Shown here in pieces: positions 8,989-18,825 of a stretch of 43,144 nt of DNA; position 1 is the first letter of the stretch, and each line of letters starts with the position of its first letter. The DNA is taken from contig NZ_MDCB01000019.1 in NCBI RefSeq assembly GCF_002939705.1, forward strand, positions 1 to 43,144. Reading direction: 5' to 3'. This DNA is from Xanthomonas albilineans (lineage in GTDB: Bacteria; Pseudomonadota; Gammaproteobacteria; Xanthomonadales; Xanthomonadaceae). Made by a program: the position numbers and the translations under genes. The notes beneath the pieces are model-generated. The model saw nothing but the letters and a program-made list of their open reading frames with translations, ran no database searches and was not told where the DNA came from.

Positions 8989-9028
8989 GGCTGGAAAGTC
9001 CTGGAAATACAGGCTTTCCGGCCTTTTT
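8989..9028 (+). terminator. rho-independent terminator after tRNA-Ala
   Basis: A 10-base stem GGCTGGAAAG (8989-8998) pairs with CTTTCCGGCC (9014-9023) with one G-T pair, and a run of five T follows. Confidence 0.85.
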
Positions 9029-9347
9029 CGTATCAATCACAATCCAGCCTGAACCAGCCAAATTTGGCGGTAACCAGTGCATCTGCCTTCGTGAACCTCC
9101 CCGGGATTTCCCATTGCTAGGCTGATCGGGAGCATCCCGCCAGCATGCAGAAACAGCTTAGTCTCCACAACAAGCCGTTACGCCAACGCGGCATGACTCA
9201 AACCAAACAGCCTCCCAACTTCTCAGTGCGGTTCACTATCGACCCAACGCGAAGCTCATCGCTCATGTCCCGGCTCACCAATGTCGCGACACGACAACCC
9301 AGGCGCGATACTGTCGTCTCCTGTCCATGCTGCTCAGCCGTTCCGCC
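9029..9347. other. gene-free stretch before ybeY
   Basis: About 320 bases with no convincing gene. Short open frames here lack codon bias and ribosome sites. It presumably holds the ybeY promoter, but I see no clear -35/-10 pair. Confidence 0.5.
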
Positions 9348-9833
9348 ATGACCAAAGGCCCCCTCCGTCTCGATGTCGGCGTCAGCTACGCCCTGCCGCG
9401 TGTGGGGCTGCCGGCGGCGATCAGCTTCCGCAAGTGGGTCGCGGTGGCGCTGAAGGGACGCATCCGCGAAGCAGATCTGGCGATCCGTCTGGTCGACCAA
9501 CGCGAAGGCCGCGCTCTGAATCAGCACTACCGTGGCAAGGACTACGCCACAAATGTCCTCAGCTTTCCAGCCGAACTACCCGATGGGCTACCCAAGGGGA
9601 TCAGGCTGCCGCTACTCGGCGATCTGGTGATCTGCGCGCCGGTGGTAGCACGGGAAGCCGCCGAACAGGGCAAACCGCTCAATGCCCACTACGCGCACCT
9701 GACCGTGCATGGGGTGCTGCACCTGCTCGGCTGGGATCACGAGGACGACAAGGAGGCCGAGGCGATGGAGCAACTGGAACGCGAAATCCTGGGCGAACTT
9801 GGCCTATCCGATCCCTACGCCGGCGAGCGTTGA
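9348..9833 (+). CDS. ybeY: endoribonuclease YbeY
   Basis: A zinc-dependent endoribonuclease needed for 16S rRNA 3'-end maturation and ribosome quality control. 161 residues from the ATG at 9348 ([12 protein letters not shown]); an ATG at 9327 would add seven. The zinc-binding motif [11 protein letters not shown] (H121, H125, H131) followed by [10 protein letters not shown] is diagnostic, and YATNVLSFP is conserved in the family. corC (ybeX) follows after one small gene, as in many Gammaproteobacteria; phoH and miaB, often upstream, are absent here. Confidence 0.95.
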   Translation: MTKGPLRLDVGVSYALPRVGLPAAISFRKWVAVALKGRIREADLAIRLVDQREGRALNQHYRGKDYATNVLSFPAELPDGLPKGIRLPLLGDLVICAPVVAREAAEQGKPLNAHYAHLTVHGVLHLLGWDHEDDKEAEAMEQLEREILGELGLSDPYAGER

Positions 9834-10019
9834 TCCGACACCCCATTGCGTTGCGGCAAGACCACCGCGCTTGTTCGAAGGCTGCCAGTGCAAGCTGGCG
9901 GCGCATCCGCTGACATCCTGCCAGCACCAGCCACCATGTCGGCGCGCTGGTCAGCCACCGGCACGGATGGTAGCGTGACGGCGGCGCTGTCGCTCACTGT
10001 TCGCTGCCCGAGATCCCCA

Positions 10020-10601
10020 ATGTCGATCCGTTCCTCGTTACTTTTGCTCGCGCTCAGTTGCGCAATGCCAGCCGCCGCCGACACCACGTCCACCGCTGCA
10101 ATCGACCTGCCGGCGCTGCTGGAATGCCACAAGCACGTCGCCGATTTCGAGGCGTTGAAGCCACTGCTGGACGATCCGCTGAAAGCCGTGGCGCATGGAT
10201 GGCGGCCATTGCCGCAGACCAACCTGTTCATGAGCGAATACGCCCTGGCACGGCCGATCCACGTGTACGGCTACAGCACCGACCGCATTGCCTTTTCCGG
10301 CGCCAGCGTGATGGCGATCCTGGACCTGCCCGATCCGCGAGCGCTGGCCAAGCAACTGAAACTGGAAGCGGCGGTGGATACACCGGAAAAGGCCATGTTC
10401 GGTCGCGAAGTGCTCAGCCGCGATGTCCACGATCCCAAGACCGGCGAGCCGATGATCGAATCGATCATCCTTAGCGTCTCCACGGTGAAGTCGCATCCGG
10501 GCAAGACCCTGGCCGGATGCAGCTACAGCCTCGATCTGCCCGACGTGCCGGGCGCGCCGCCGGCGCCGGACGTACTGCACACGCCGCCCAGCGGGGGCTG
10601 A
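10020..10601 (+). CDS. hypothetical exported protein
   Basis: 193 residues. The N-terminus is a signal peptide (MSIRSSLLLLALSCAMPAAA, then D) with a likely AxA cut, so the mature protein is periplasmic or outer-membrane. The mature part has a Cys-His start (ALLECHKHVADFEALKPLL), and a second Cys occurs near the end (LAGCSYSLDLPDVPG). I do not recognise the family. It sits between ybeY and corC on the same strand. The frame is open upstream to 9846, but the signal peptide fixes the start. Confidence 0.75.
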   Translation: MSIRSSLLLLALSCAMPAAADTTSTAAIDLPALLECHKHVADFEALKPLLDDPLKAVAHGWRPLPQTNLFMSEYALARPIHVYGYSTDRIAFSGASVMAILDLPDPRALAKQLKLEAAVDTPEKAMFGREVLSRDVHDPKTGEPMIESIILSVSTVKSHPGKTLAGCSYSLDLPDVPGAPPAPDVLHTPPSGG

Positions 10602-10713
10602 ACCCCAATCGACAGGCGCCGGCGCGCCTGCCGATCCGTGTCGCAATGCGCTCGCGATGGCCCTGTTAGACTTCCGTCCAACGCCGGTTCGATCAGGCGA
10701 ATACCCACAGAAC

Positions 10714-11595
10714 ATGTCCGAAGACGGCCCGAGTAGCTCCTCTCCCGAACCCCACGAAAAACGCCGCGGCTGGCTGGAACGCCTGACCTCGGTGTTCTCC
10801 GGCGATCCGCACACCCGCGAGGAGCTGGTCGAAGTCCTGCGCGACGCCCAGCACGATGGCCTGATCGCCAGCGACACACTACGCATGATGGAAGGCGCGC
10901 TGTCAGTTTCGGAATTGACCGTCGGCGATGTGATGGTGTCGCGTTCGCAGATGGTGTCGTTACCGGCGGAGGCGCGCTTCCTGGATCTAATGAAGCAAGT
11001 GGTCGAATCCGGCCATTCCCGCTTCCCCGTACATGGCGAGAACAAGGACGAGATCCTCGGCATCCTGCTGGCCAAGGACCTGCTGCGCGGCGTGGTCGCC
11101 GACGATGGCCCCGGCACAGTGCGCGAGTTGCTACGTCCGGCGGTGCTGATCCCCGAGTCAAAAAAACTCAACGTGCTGCTCAAGGAGTTCCGGCTCTCGC
11201 GCAACCACATGGCGATCGTGGTCGACGAATACGGCGGCGTGGCTGGGCTGGTGACCATCGAGGACGTGCTGGAACAGATCGTCGGCGAGATCGACGACGA
11301 GCACGACGATGCCGAGGACGAGGCGTCGCTGATCGCGGCACAGGCCGACGGCCAGTACGTGGTGGATGCGCTGACGCCGATCGAGGATTTCAACGAGCGC
11401 TTCGGCGCCGATTTCTCCGACAACGACTACGACACCATCGGCGGACTGATCACCGATGCGATCGGCCACCTACCCGAAACCGGCGAGGAGCTGACCCTGG
11501 GACGCTTCGTATTCCGCGTGGCGCGCGCCGACGCGCGCCGGGTACAGGCGTTCCACGTCACCATCCTGCCACACGACCCGCAGGAAGCCGCTTGA
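10714..11595 (+). CDS. corC: CorC/HlyC-type CBS-domain protein
   Basis: 293 residues from ATG 10714. The layout is a short acidic/Pro N-terminus, two CBS domains (from VGDVMVSRSQMVSLP to AKDLLRG, then LLKEFRLSRNHMAIVVDEYGG to VTIEDVLEQIVGEI), and a C-terminal transporter-associated CorC_HlyC domain ending in FRVARADARRVQAFHVT. The family is tied to Mg/Co efflux and magnesium homeostasis. Without membrane segments this is the soluble YbeX type. Its stop overlaps the next gene's start by 4 bases, and corA lies two genes on. Confidence 0.93.
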   Translation: MSEDGPSSSSPEPHEKRRGWLERLTSVFSGDPHTREELVEVLRDAQHDGLIASDTLRMMEGALSVSELTVGDVMVSRSQMVSLPAEARFLDLMKQVVESGHSRFPVHGENKDEILGILLAKDLLRGVVADDGPGTVRELLRPAVLIPESKKLNVLLKEFRLSRNHMAIVVDEYGGVAGLVTIEDVLEQIVGEIDDEHDDAEDEASLIAAQADGQYVVDALTPIEDFNERFGADFSDNDYDTIGGLITDAIGHLPETGEELTLGRFVFRVARADARRVQAFHVTILPHDPQEAA

Positions 11596-12863
11596 ACACG
11601 CTCCGCTCGCCTTGCGCGCACCGACGCGGCTGGCCGCACGTGTGTCTGAGCGTACTGCTGACGCTCTGCTCTGCGTTCACGTTCGCACAGACCAGCGCGC
11701 TGACGCCATCGCCCCCCCGGGCCGCGCCGATGACGTCCAACGCAGATACCACGACACCACGCATCGGCGTGGCCACCATGCAGCCGGGCGAGGTGTTCTT
11801 CGAGCGTTTCGGCCACGACGCACTCGTGGTGCAGGACCCGCATACCGGCCAAGCCACCTCGTACAACTTCGGCTTTTTCGACCCCAGCGAACCGGACTTC
11901 GTCAGCCGCTTCGCCGCTGGCGACATGCGCTACTACCTGATGGCGCTGCCGCTGCGGGAGGATCTGGCACAGTACCGCGAGGCCGGCCGCGGGGTGGACA
12001 TCCAGTGGCTGGACCTGCCTCCCGCGCAGGCACGCGCGCTCGCACAGGCGCTGGCCTGGCGGGCACGACCAGAGAACGCGCGCTACCGCTACGACTACTA
12101 CACCGCCAACTGCGCCACCATGGTGCGCGACACCTTGAACAAGGCCATGGGCGGCGCGTTGCACGCGCAGCTGGCCAGCCGCTCGCGCGGCAACACCTAC
12201 CGCAGCGAGTCGGTGCGACTGGCCTCGCCGGCGCCATGGATGTGGCTGGGGTTCGACCTGGGTTTAGGACCATTCGCAGATAAACCGCTGTCGCGTTGGG
12301 AAGAGGCGTTCGTGCCGATGCGGCTGGCCGATAGTTTGAACGAGGTCCACAACAATGCTGGCCGCCCACTGGTACAGGCGCGCCAACGGCTCCTCCCGCA
12401 ACGGCTGGCACCGGAACCACCGGAACAGGCACGGCATTGGTGGCCGTGGCTGCTGCTCGGCCTGGCCGCTGCGGCGGGCGTGCTGGCACTGGGGCGACGC
12501 CCGCGCTGGTTGGCGACGCTGGCCATGCCGTTCTGGCTGCTCTGCGCGCTCGGCGGCGGCGTGTTGCTGTACTTGTGGGGCTTCAGCGCACACCGCGCGG
12601 CGTGGGGTAACCGCAATCTGCTGCTGCTGGATCCGCTGTGTCTGCCGCTGCTGTTCGGCGCTCTGAGTCTGCTGCGCGGCCGTCGTCCTGGGCGCTGGTT
12701 CGCCGTGCTGCTGTGGACGGTGACGGCACTGGCCGGCGCCGCGCTGCTGATCCACTGGTTGTCGATGTTGCAGCCGCAATTCAACCTGCAATGGATCGCA
12801 CTGCTGCTACCAGTCCACACGGCATTGGCCTGGGCGCTGACCCGACAGCGCGCGTTGCCCTGA
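11592..12863 (+). CDS. DUF4105 (Lnb-like) membrane protein
   Basis: 423 residues from a TTG that overlaps the corC stop (TTGA), indicating translational coupling. A signal segment near residues 15-32 precedes a periplasmic DUF4105 domain: GEVFFERFGHDALVV, NFGFFDP, the DYYTANCATMVRDTLN stretch with a probable catalytic-type cysteine, and a preceding YRYDY. From about residue 278 there are five hydrophobic helices. DUF4105 proteins are uncharacterised; the domain resembles NlpC/P60-like papain folds, so a cysteine hydrolase or acyl-transfer role is a guess. It occupies the place where lnt is often found after corC. Confidence 0.8.
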   Translation: MNTLRSPCAHRRGWPHVCLSVLLTLCSAFTFAQTSALTPSPPRAAPMTSNADTTTPRIGVATMQPGEVFFERFGHDALVVQDPHTGQATSYNFGFFDPSEPDFVSRFAAGDMRYYLMALPLREDLAQYREAGRGVDIQWLDLPPAQARALAQALAWRARPENARYRYDYYTANCATMVRDTLNKAMGGALHAQLASRSRGNTYRSESVRLASPAPWMWLGFDLGLGPFADKPLSRWEEAFVPMRLADSLNEVHNNAGRPLVQARQRLLPQRLAPEPPEQARHWWPWLLLGLAAAAGVLALGRRPRWLATLAMPFWLLCALGGGVLLYLWGFSAHRAAWGNRNLLLLDPLCLPLLFGALSLLRGRRPGRWFAVLLWTVTALAGAALLIHWLSMLQPQFNLQWIALLLPVHTALAWALTRQRALP

Positions 12864-12900
12864 CCCTTCCGCACGATTCCGCCAAGCACGGTCCCACCTA

Positions 12901-13893
12901 ATGGCTTCGGTCCCCAGCAATCCCGCCTGCGTCATCAACTGCGTGCACTACGACGGCCAAAGTCGTCGCCACGACATCGCCCTGGCGCAGATCAGCGACG
13001 TGCTGGCCGGCGACGATGGATTCGTGTGGGTCGGCATGTACGAACCCGACGACGCTGTGCTGGAGCAATTGCAGGACGAGTTCCAATTACACGATCTGGC
13101 AATCGAAGACACGCGCAAGGCGCACCAGCGCCCGAAGGTCGAGGCGTTCGGCAATTCGCTCTTCCTGGCAGTGCACACGGCACAGGTGATCGACGAACGC
13201 ATCGTCTACGGCGAGACCCACGCCTTTCTCGGCGCACGTTTTCTGCTGACTGTGCGCCACGGTGCCTCGCTGCCGTATGCGCCGGTGCGCGAACGGCTGG
13301 AGCGCGAATCCACGCTGTTACAGTTGGGGCCGTCCTACGCGCTGTACGCGGTACTGGACTACATCGTGGACAACTACCAACCGATCCTGGACGCGTTCCG
13401 GCACAGTCTGGAACGCCTGGAAAGCGACATCTTCGCCGAATCGTATCGCCGCGACACCGCGATCCGCCTGTACGAACTCAAGCGCGAACTCAACCAGATG
13501 CGGCTGGGCGTGGCCCCGTTGCAGGATGTGCTCGCCCATCTCAAGCGCAATCCCGGGCCATTGATCCCCGACGAAGTGCGGCTCTACCTGCGCGATGTGC
13601 TCGACCACGCGGTGCGTACCAACGAGGCCATCGACACCCTGCGCGAGATGCTGGGCACGGCTTTGAGCGTGAACCTATCGCTGGTCACCTTGGCCCAGGG
13701 CGAGACGGTCAAGCGTCTCGGCGCATGGGCCGCCCTACTCGCCGCGCCGACGCTGATCACCAGTTGGTACGGCATGAACTTCCAGCATATGCCCGAGCTG
13801 AACTGGCCACTGGCCTATCCGCTGATGGTCGGGGGAGTGGGCGCGGTGTGCCTGGGGTTGTATTTAGCCTTCAAGCGGGCGAAATGGCTGTAG
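12901..13893 (+). CDS. corA: CorA-type magnesium/cobalt transporter
   Basis: 330 residues. A large cytoplasmic N-terminal domain (WVGMYEPDDAVLEQLQ, LAIEDTRKAHQRPKVE) leads through a long helix to two C-terminal membrane helices. The signature GMN tripeptide is in SWYGMNFQHMPE just after the first. It forms a pentameric Mg2+/Co2+ channel in the inner membrane. It follows the corC and DUF4105 genes on the same strand after 37 bases, a plausible divalent-cation group. It converges with the dehydrogenase gene at 13990. Confidence 0.94.
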   Translation: MASVPSNPACVINCVHYDGQSRRHDIALAQISDVLAGDDGFVWVGMYEPDDAVLEQLQDEFQLHDLAIEDTRKAHQRPKVEAFGNSLFLAVHTAQVIDERIVYGETHAFLGARFLLTVRHGASLPYAPVRERLERESTLLQLGPSYALYAVLDYIVDNYQPILDAFRHSLERLESDIFAESYRRDTAIRLYELKRELNQMRLGVAPLQDVLAHLKRNPGPLIPDEVRLYLRDVLDHAVRTNEAIDTLREMLGTALSVNLSLVTLAQGETVKRLGAWAALLAAPTLITSWYGMNFQHMPELNWPLAYPLMVGGVGAVCLGLYLAFKRAKWL

Positions 13894-13989
13894 CGGCCCG
13901 GGCGCGCAAACGCCGGCCGATGCGGCGCCTCTCGCCCCTGATGTCCGAGCGGATTTGGTGTTGCCCGAGCGAGCCGCAGCCATGGGGTT

Positions 13990-15354
13990 TCATCCCACAT
14001 AGACCGACTTGATGTTCATGAACTCATGGATGCCATGTGCCGCCAGTTCGCGGCCGAAACCGGAACGCTTGATACCGCCGAACGGCAGGCGCACATCGCT
14101 CTTGACACTGGCGTTGACGAAAACCGCGCCGCAATGTAACTGACAGGCAACGCGTTCGCCGCGATCGCGGTCCGCGCTCCAGACGCTACCGCCAAGACCG
14201 AAGACGGTATCGTTGGCCACGCGCACCGCCTCGGCCTCATCGGCCACGCGCAGGATCGCGGCGACTGGGCCGAACAATTCTTCGTCGTAGGCTGGCATCC
14301 CCGGTACCACGTGATCGAGGATGGACGCCGGATAACCAGCATGAGTCTCCAGGTCCGGCGCGCAACCGAGCAACGGCATGGCGCCCTTGGCGATGCTAGC
14401 CTGTACTTGGTTGTGTAGCGCATCGCGCAAATCCTGCCGCGCCATCGGCGCGAGCGTGGTCGCAGGGTCCTGCGGATCGCCAAGACGGCGCGCGCCCGCC
14501 GCCGCAACGAAGCGCCGCACGAACGCATCGGCGACCGCCTGCACCACCACGAAACGCTTGGCCGCGATACAGGTCTGCCCGGCATTGTCGAAACGCGACT
14601 GTACTGCGGCAGCCACCGCCGCATCCACGTCGGCATCGTCCAACACCACGAACGCATCGCTGCCGCCCAACTCCATCACGCACTTCTTCAGTTGCCCGCC
14701 TGCGTTGGCGGCGATCGAACGGCCAGCGCGTTCGCTGCCGGTGAGCGTGACTGCGACCACCCGCGCATCGCGCACCACCTCGGCGGCCTGGTCGTTATCG
14801 ATGTGCAACACGTCGAACACCCCGCTCGGAACACCGGCCGCCTGCAACAGCGCATGGATCGCATCGGCACAGCGCGGTACGTTGTCGGCGTGCTTGAGCA
14901 AGGCCACATTCCCGGCCATCAGCGCTGGCGCAAGGAAACGGAATACCTGCCAGAGCGGGAAATTCCATGGCATCACTGCCAGCACGCAACCCAACGGCTC
15001 GTAGCGCACGTAGCTGCGCCGGGCGTCGGTGGCGATCAGCTGCTCGCGCAGATAGTCGGCCGCATGTTCGGCATAGTAATCGCAAGCCGCCGCGCACTTG
15101 TCGACTTCGGCCAACGCTTCCTGGCGCAACTTGCCCATCTCCGCGGTCATCAGTCGCTGCAAAGAGTCGCGCTGCGCGCGCAGTTGCGCGCCGACCGCAC
15201 GCAACAAGGTGCCACGCTGCGTCAACGAGGTCGCCGCCCAGGCGGGGAACGTCTGCGCCGCGGCGGCCAGACGCTGTTCGATGGCGGCGGCATCCATCAG
15301 CACGACGCGGTATTCGACCCGCCCAGTGGCGGGATTGACGGTGTCGTAAAACAT
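13990..15354 (-). CDS. sad: NAD(P)-dependent succinate-semialdehyde dehydrogenase (Sad type)
   Basis: 454 residues. Resembles E. coli Sad (YneI) along its length: YEPLGCVLAVMPWNFPLWQV, the LLKHADNVPRCA substitution of the usual LKPSE, catalytic Glu229 in MELGGSDAFVVL, catalytic Cys262 in NAGQTCIAAKR, and the closing SGFGRELAAHGIHEF. It oxidises succinate semialdehyde to succinate, the last step of putrescine/GABA breakdown. It is the last gene of the leftward puuD-puuA-pot run, 140 bases after potI, which supports that role. Confidence 0.85.
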   Translation of the reverse strand: MFYDTVNPATGRVEYRVVLMDAAAIEQRLAAAAQTFPAWAATSLTQRGTLLRAVGAQLRAQRDSLQRLMTAEMGKLRQEALAEVDKCAAACDYYAEHAADYLREQLIATDARRSYVRYEPLGCVLAVMPWNFPLWQVFRFLAPALMAGNVALLKHADNVPRCADAIHALLQAAGVPSGVFDVLHIDNDQAAEVVRDARVVAVTLTGSERAGRSIAANAGGQLKKCVMELGGSDAFVVLDDADVDAAVAAAVQSRFDNAGQTCIAAKRFVVVQAVADAFVRRFVAAAGARRLGDPQDPATTLAPMARQDLRDALHNQVQASIAKGAMPLLGCAPDLETHAGYPASILDHVVPGMPAYDEELFGPVAAILRVADEAEAVRVANDTVFGLGGSVWSADRDRGERVACQLHCGAVFVNASVKSDVRLPFGGIKRSGFGRELAAHGIHEFMNIKSVYVG

Positions 15355-15494
15355 TGCAATGGCTCATGAAAAAATGATGCCAAGCTTAGCGCGACGCAGG
15401 TTGCGGGCGTGTCGTGGTCATGTGGCGGCGTGCGGCGACACGCGGCCGTAACGCAAGCGCGTCAGACAGGCGATCATCACACGCACTAGCCGGC

Positions 15495-16346
15495 CTACCG
15501 CAGTGGCAGTTGCATGTCGCGCCGACACCGCTTCTCGCTGCGCGCCATCCACCAACCGCCGACGCAGGCGATAAGCGATACCAGCAGCACCATCAGCGTT
15601 GCCAAGGCATTGATCTTGGGCGTCAGGCCCATCCGCACCGACGAGAACACGATCATCGGCAAAGTGGTCGTGTCCGGGCCGGCGAGAAAGTTGGCAACCA
15701 CCACGTCGTCCAGCGACAGGGTGAACGCCAGCAGCCAGCCCGCCACCAGCGCCGGTGCGATGATCGGCACGGTAATCAGGCAAAACACCGTAGGCCGATT
15801 GGCGCCCAGGTCCATCGCCGCCTCCTCCAACGCGTGGTCCAATGCCTGCAGACGCGAAGACACCACCACCGTGACGAAGGACAGGGTGAAGGTGACGTGC
15901 GCGACCCATATCGCAATGACACCCTTGGGCGCGACACCGATCACCCCACCGATCGACACCAGCAGCAGTAGGATCGACAGACCAATCATCACTTCCGGCA
16001 TGACCAGCGGTGCGGTCACCAACGCCGCGAACAGGCGCTTGCCAGGAAAGCGCCGCAAGCGGGTCAGCGCCAGCGCCGCAAGCGTACCGAGCACCAGCGA
16101 CGCGGTCGCGGTGCATAACGCGACCTTGAGGCTGATCCACGCCGCGCGCAGAATCTGCCGGTCACGCAGCAACGCGCCATACCAGCGCGTGGAAAACCCG
16201 GCCCAGACCGTCGCCAGCTTGGAGGCATTGAACGAATACGCCATCAGCAGCAGGATCGGCAGATACAAAAAGGCGAAGCCGGCCCCGAGCACGGCCCAGT
16301 GCAGCGCAATCCCCGCCCGTCTGCGCAGCAGGGATGCGCCCCTCAT
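15495..16346 (-). CDS. potI: putrescine ABC transporter permease PotI
   Basis: 283 residues; the inner-membrane permease subunit of a PotFGHI-type importer. An N-terminal hydrophobic segment (FAFLYLPILLLMAYSFNASK) is followed by further helices and the permease EAA loop (EEAAMDLGANRPTVF). The ATG at 16346 overlaps the potH stop as ATGA, so translation is coupled; the frame's upstream extension is antisense-like and rejected. Confidence 0.92.
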   Translation of the reverse strand: MRGASLLRRRAGIALHWAVLGAGFAFLYLPILLLMAYSFNASKLATVWAGFSTRWYGALLRDRQILRAAWISLKVALCTATASLVLGTLAALALTRLRRFPGKRLFAALVTAPLVMPEVMIGLSILLLLVSIGGVIGVAPKGVIAIWVAHVTFTLSFVTVVVSSRLQALDHALEEAAMDLGANRPTVFCLITVPIIAPALVAGWLLAFTLSLDDVVVANFLAGPDTTTLPMIVFSSVRMGLTPKINALATLMVLLVSLIACVGGWWMARSEKRCRRDMQLPLR

Positions 16347-17308
16347 GCCGGACCACCGTCGAGCTGGCGCTGCTGTTGACGATGAAAGATCAGGAGCGGC
16401 AGCATGAGCAACGCCAGCAGCGCGATCGCCAGCGCCGACGCCATGGGCCAATCACGATTATTGAAAAACGTCCCCCACAGCACTCGGCCGATCATCAGCG
16501 TGTCCGCTCCACCCAGCATTTCCGGAATGACGAATTCGCCCACCGCCGGAATCATCACCAACATGCAGCCAGCGATGATGCCCGGCCGCGACATCGGCAG
16601 GGTGACGGCGAGGAACGCCTTCCACGGCGGCGCCCCCAGGTCGTAGGCGGCCTCGAGCAGACGCTGGTCGCGCTTGACCAGGGTCGCGTACAGCGGCAGC
16701 ACCATGAACGGCAGATAGCAATACACGATGCCGATGTAGGCGGCGAGCGGCGTGTACAAGATGTGCAACGGCGCATCGATCAGCCCTAGTCCCAACAACA
16801 TGCGGTTGAGCAGGCCGTTGCTGTCGAGAATGCCGATCCAGGCGTAGACGCGGATCAAGAACGAGATACACGATGGCAGCACCACCAGCATCATTGCCAT
16901 GTTGCGCGCCGACACCGACAGGCGGGTGATCGCATAGGCCAACGGATAACCGATCAAAAGGGTGAGGACGGTGGAGATCCCGGCGATCTTGAGCGAGCCC
17001 CAGTAAGCCTGGATGTACTGATGATCGCGCAACAACGCCAGATAATTCTGCAAGGTCAGGATCAAGGTCCGTACGCCGTCGCGGTCATCCAGCAACGGGC
17101 TATACGGTGGACTGCGGATCGCCTGCTCGGCGAAGGAGATACGCAGCACGATCAGGAACGGGATCGCGAGGAACAGCAACATCCACAGGTATGGCGCAGC
17201 GATCACCGCCCAGCGCGCATCAGGCAGACGCCGCCCCAGCCGCGTGCGCAGCATCCGCCATGACGCAGACAACGCGGCGGACACGCCCGCAGCGACGGGC
17301 ATGCTCAT
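16343..17308 (-). CDS. potH: putrescine ABC transporter permease PotH
   Basis: 321 residues. Six or so hydrophobic helices (first: VIAAPYLWMLLFLAIPFLIV), the EAA loop LEAAYDLGAPPWKAFLAVTLP, and the PotB/PotH-like WIGILDSNGLLN segment. It partners PotI to form the channel. The start at 17308 overlaps the potG stop as ATGA; a second ATG is two codons on. It is part of the potF-potG-potH-potI unit. Confidence 0.92.
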   Translation of the reverse strand: MSMPVAAGVSAALSASWRMLRTRLGRRLPDARWAVIAAPYLWMLLFLAIPFLIVLRISFAEQAIRSPPYSPLLDDRDGVRTLILTLQNYLALLRDHQYIQAYWGSLKIAGISTVLTLLIGYPLAYAITRLSVSARNMAMMLVVLPSCISFLIRVYAWIGILDSNGLLNRMLLGLGLIDAPLHILYTPLAAYIGIVYCYLPFMVLPLYATLVKRDQRLLEAAYDLGAPPWKAFLAVTLPMSRPGIIAGCMLVMIPAVGEFVIPEMLGGADTLMIGRVLWGTFFNNRDWPMASALAIALLALLMLPLLIFHRQQQRQLDGGPA

Positions 17309-18459
17309 GCGCGCAGCACCACGCCATCGTGCTCGCCCCACCGCAGCCAAACCGTATCGCCCCGGCTCAGGCTCTGACTCTGGCTGGCATAACGCTGCTG
17401 GTTGGTGACGTTGGCCATCAGCGTAAAGCCGCCAGGCAAGCGCACGTGGTAGACCGAATGGCTACCGAAATAAGTGATGTCCTCGATCGTGCCAAGAGCC
17501 TTGTTATGCGTCTGGGCCGGCGCCTGCTTGCCAATGCGCAGTTTCTCCGGACGGACCGCGAAAAACACCGGCTGTCCGGCACAACCAGGGAGGCCATGAC
17601 CGACGATGATGCGATCGGGGAACATCGTGCTGTGCAAGCACGTGCCATCTGGTTCGTCTGCGTCGATGGTGGCGTCGATCAGGTTGACCGAGCCGATGAA
17701 CTCGGCGGCGAAGCGATTGGCCGGTTGCTCGTAGATTGCTTGCGGTGTGCCGATCTGGCGGATAACGCCCGCATCCATCAGCGCAATGCGCGTGGCCATG
17801 GTGATCGCCTCCTCCTGGTCATGGGTGACCATCACGCAGGTGACAGCGGAGGCCTGGATGATCGCGCCCAACTCCAATTGCATCTGTGCGCGCAGTTGCT
17901 TGTCCAGCGCCGCCATCGGTTCGTCCAGCAGCAACAGCTTTGGCCGCTTGGCCAACGCGCGTGCCAGCGCCACGCGCTGCTGCTGCCCACCGGAGAGCTG
18001 GTGCGGCTTACGCTTGCCCAAGGTCTGCAGCCGCACCAGTTCCAGCATCTCGCCGACGCGGGCAACGATGGCGGTACGTGACAGGCCATCGAGCTTCAGG
18101 CCGAATGCGATGTTCTGCTCCACCGTCATGTGCGGAAACAGTGCATAGGACTGAAACATCATGTTGAGCGGGCGCTGATATGGCGGCAGGCCATCCAGCA
18201 GCTGACCGTCGAGCACGATGCGGCCACGGCTGGGCTGTTCGAACCCGCCCAGACAGCGCAGCAACGTGGACTTGCCGCTGCCGGAACCGCCGAGCAAGGC
18301 GAAGATCTCGCCCTTGCCGATATCCAGATCGATCGCGTCCAGCGCAACGACACCATCGAAGTCCTTGCACACACCCGCAATGGACAGATAACCACTGCCC
18401 TTGGTCGGCGGCATGCGCGGCTCCAGCAGGGGTTGGGGTCTGACTTCGCTCAACGCCAT
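17305..18459 (-). CDS. potG: putrescine ABC transporter ATPase PotG
   Basis: 384 residues. Complete ABC ATPase: Walker [11 protein letters not shown]-loop [10 protein letters not shown], signature [15 protein letters not shown], Walker [13 protein letters not shown] and H-loop [11 protein letters not shown]-terminal TOBE-type domain ([11 protein letters not shown] onward) is typical of polyamine and other group-2 importers. ATP hydrolysis drives PotHI. An internal Met at residue 16 could be the true start. A 366-base gap with a possible operator separates it from potF. Confidence 0.93.
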   Translation of the reverse strand: MALSEVRPQPLLEPRMPPTKGSGYLSIAGVCKDFDGVVALDAIDLDIGKGEIFALLGGSGSGKSTLLRCLGGFEQPSRGRIVLDGQLLDGLPPYQRPLNMMFQSYALFPHMTVEQNIAFGLKLDGLSRTAIVARVGEMLELVRLQTLGKRKPHQLSGGQQQRVALARALAKRPKLLLLDEPMAALDKQLRAQMQLELGAIIQASAVTCVMVTHDQEEAITMATRIALMDAGVIRQIGTPQAIYEQPANRFAAEFIGSVNLIDATIDADEPDGTCLHSTMFPDRIIVGHGLPGCAGQPVFFAVRPEKLRIGKQAPAQTHNKALGTIEDITYFGSHSVYHVRLPGGFTLMANVTNQQRYASQSQSLSRGDTVWLRWGEHDGVVLRA

Positions 18460-18654
18460 CGGTTGTTGCTCATGAAAACGCCATCGAGATATGTCGCCGA
18501 TGATGCTGACGAGCGCAGCACACTAGCTCTCAGTGTAGCCGCGGTTGCCATCTCGACGATACCGCAGCAGCGCTCTCATTTCGACAGCGGCATCACCGCT
18601 ACACAGCCTGACCTGACCCCGGACATTACGGCGCGCGTCAACAAATCTGCATGC

Positions 18655-18668
18655 ACGTGCACTATAAC
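18655..18668. promoter_or_regulatory. possible operator in the potF-potG gap
   Basis: ACGTGCACTATAAC. It matches 13 of 14 bases, in the opposite orientation, with the site at 22409-22422 in front of puuD. On the minus strand a TTATAG -10-like element overlaps it, so a second promoter for potGHI with a repressor site is possible. The rest of the 366-base gap shows no gene. Confidence 0.35.
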
Positions 18669-18825
18669 CTTACAGCACAGATGCCTGTGCCGCACATCCA
18701 GCGCGTCGATCAACGACCTCGCAGCAGCGCGCGATGGCCACTGTACGGGGCGCGCATGACTCAGCTTCTACCGCGCACCCGCGTGGCTCGCGATCGTGAC
18801 CACTGAAGGCGCTGACGCCCGCGGT

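Noticed and set aside
10038-11423. A 461-codon antisense frame across the exported protein and corC
   Set aside because: Antisense to two credible genes, Ser/Arg-rich with no motif.
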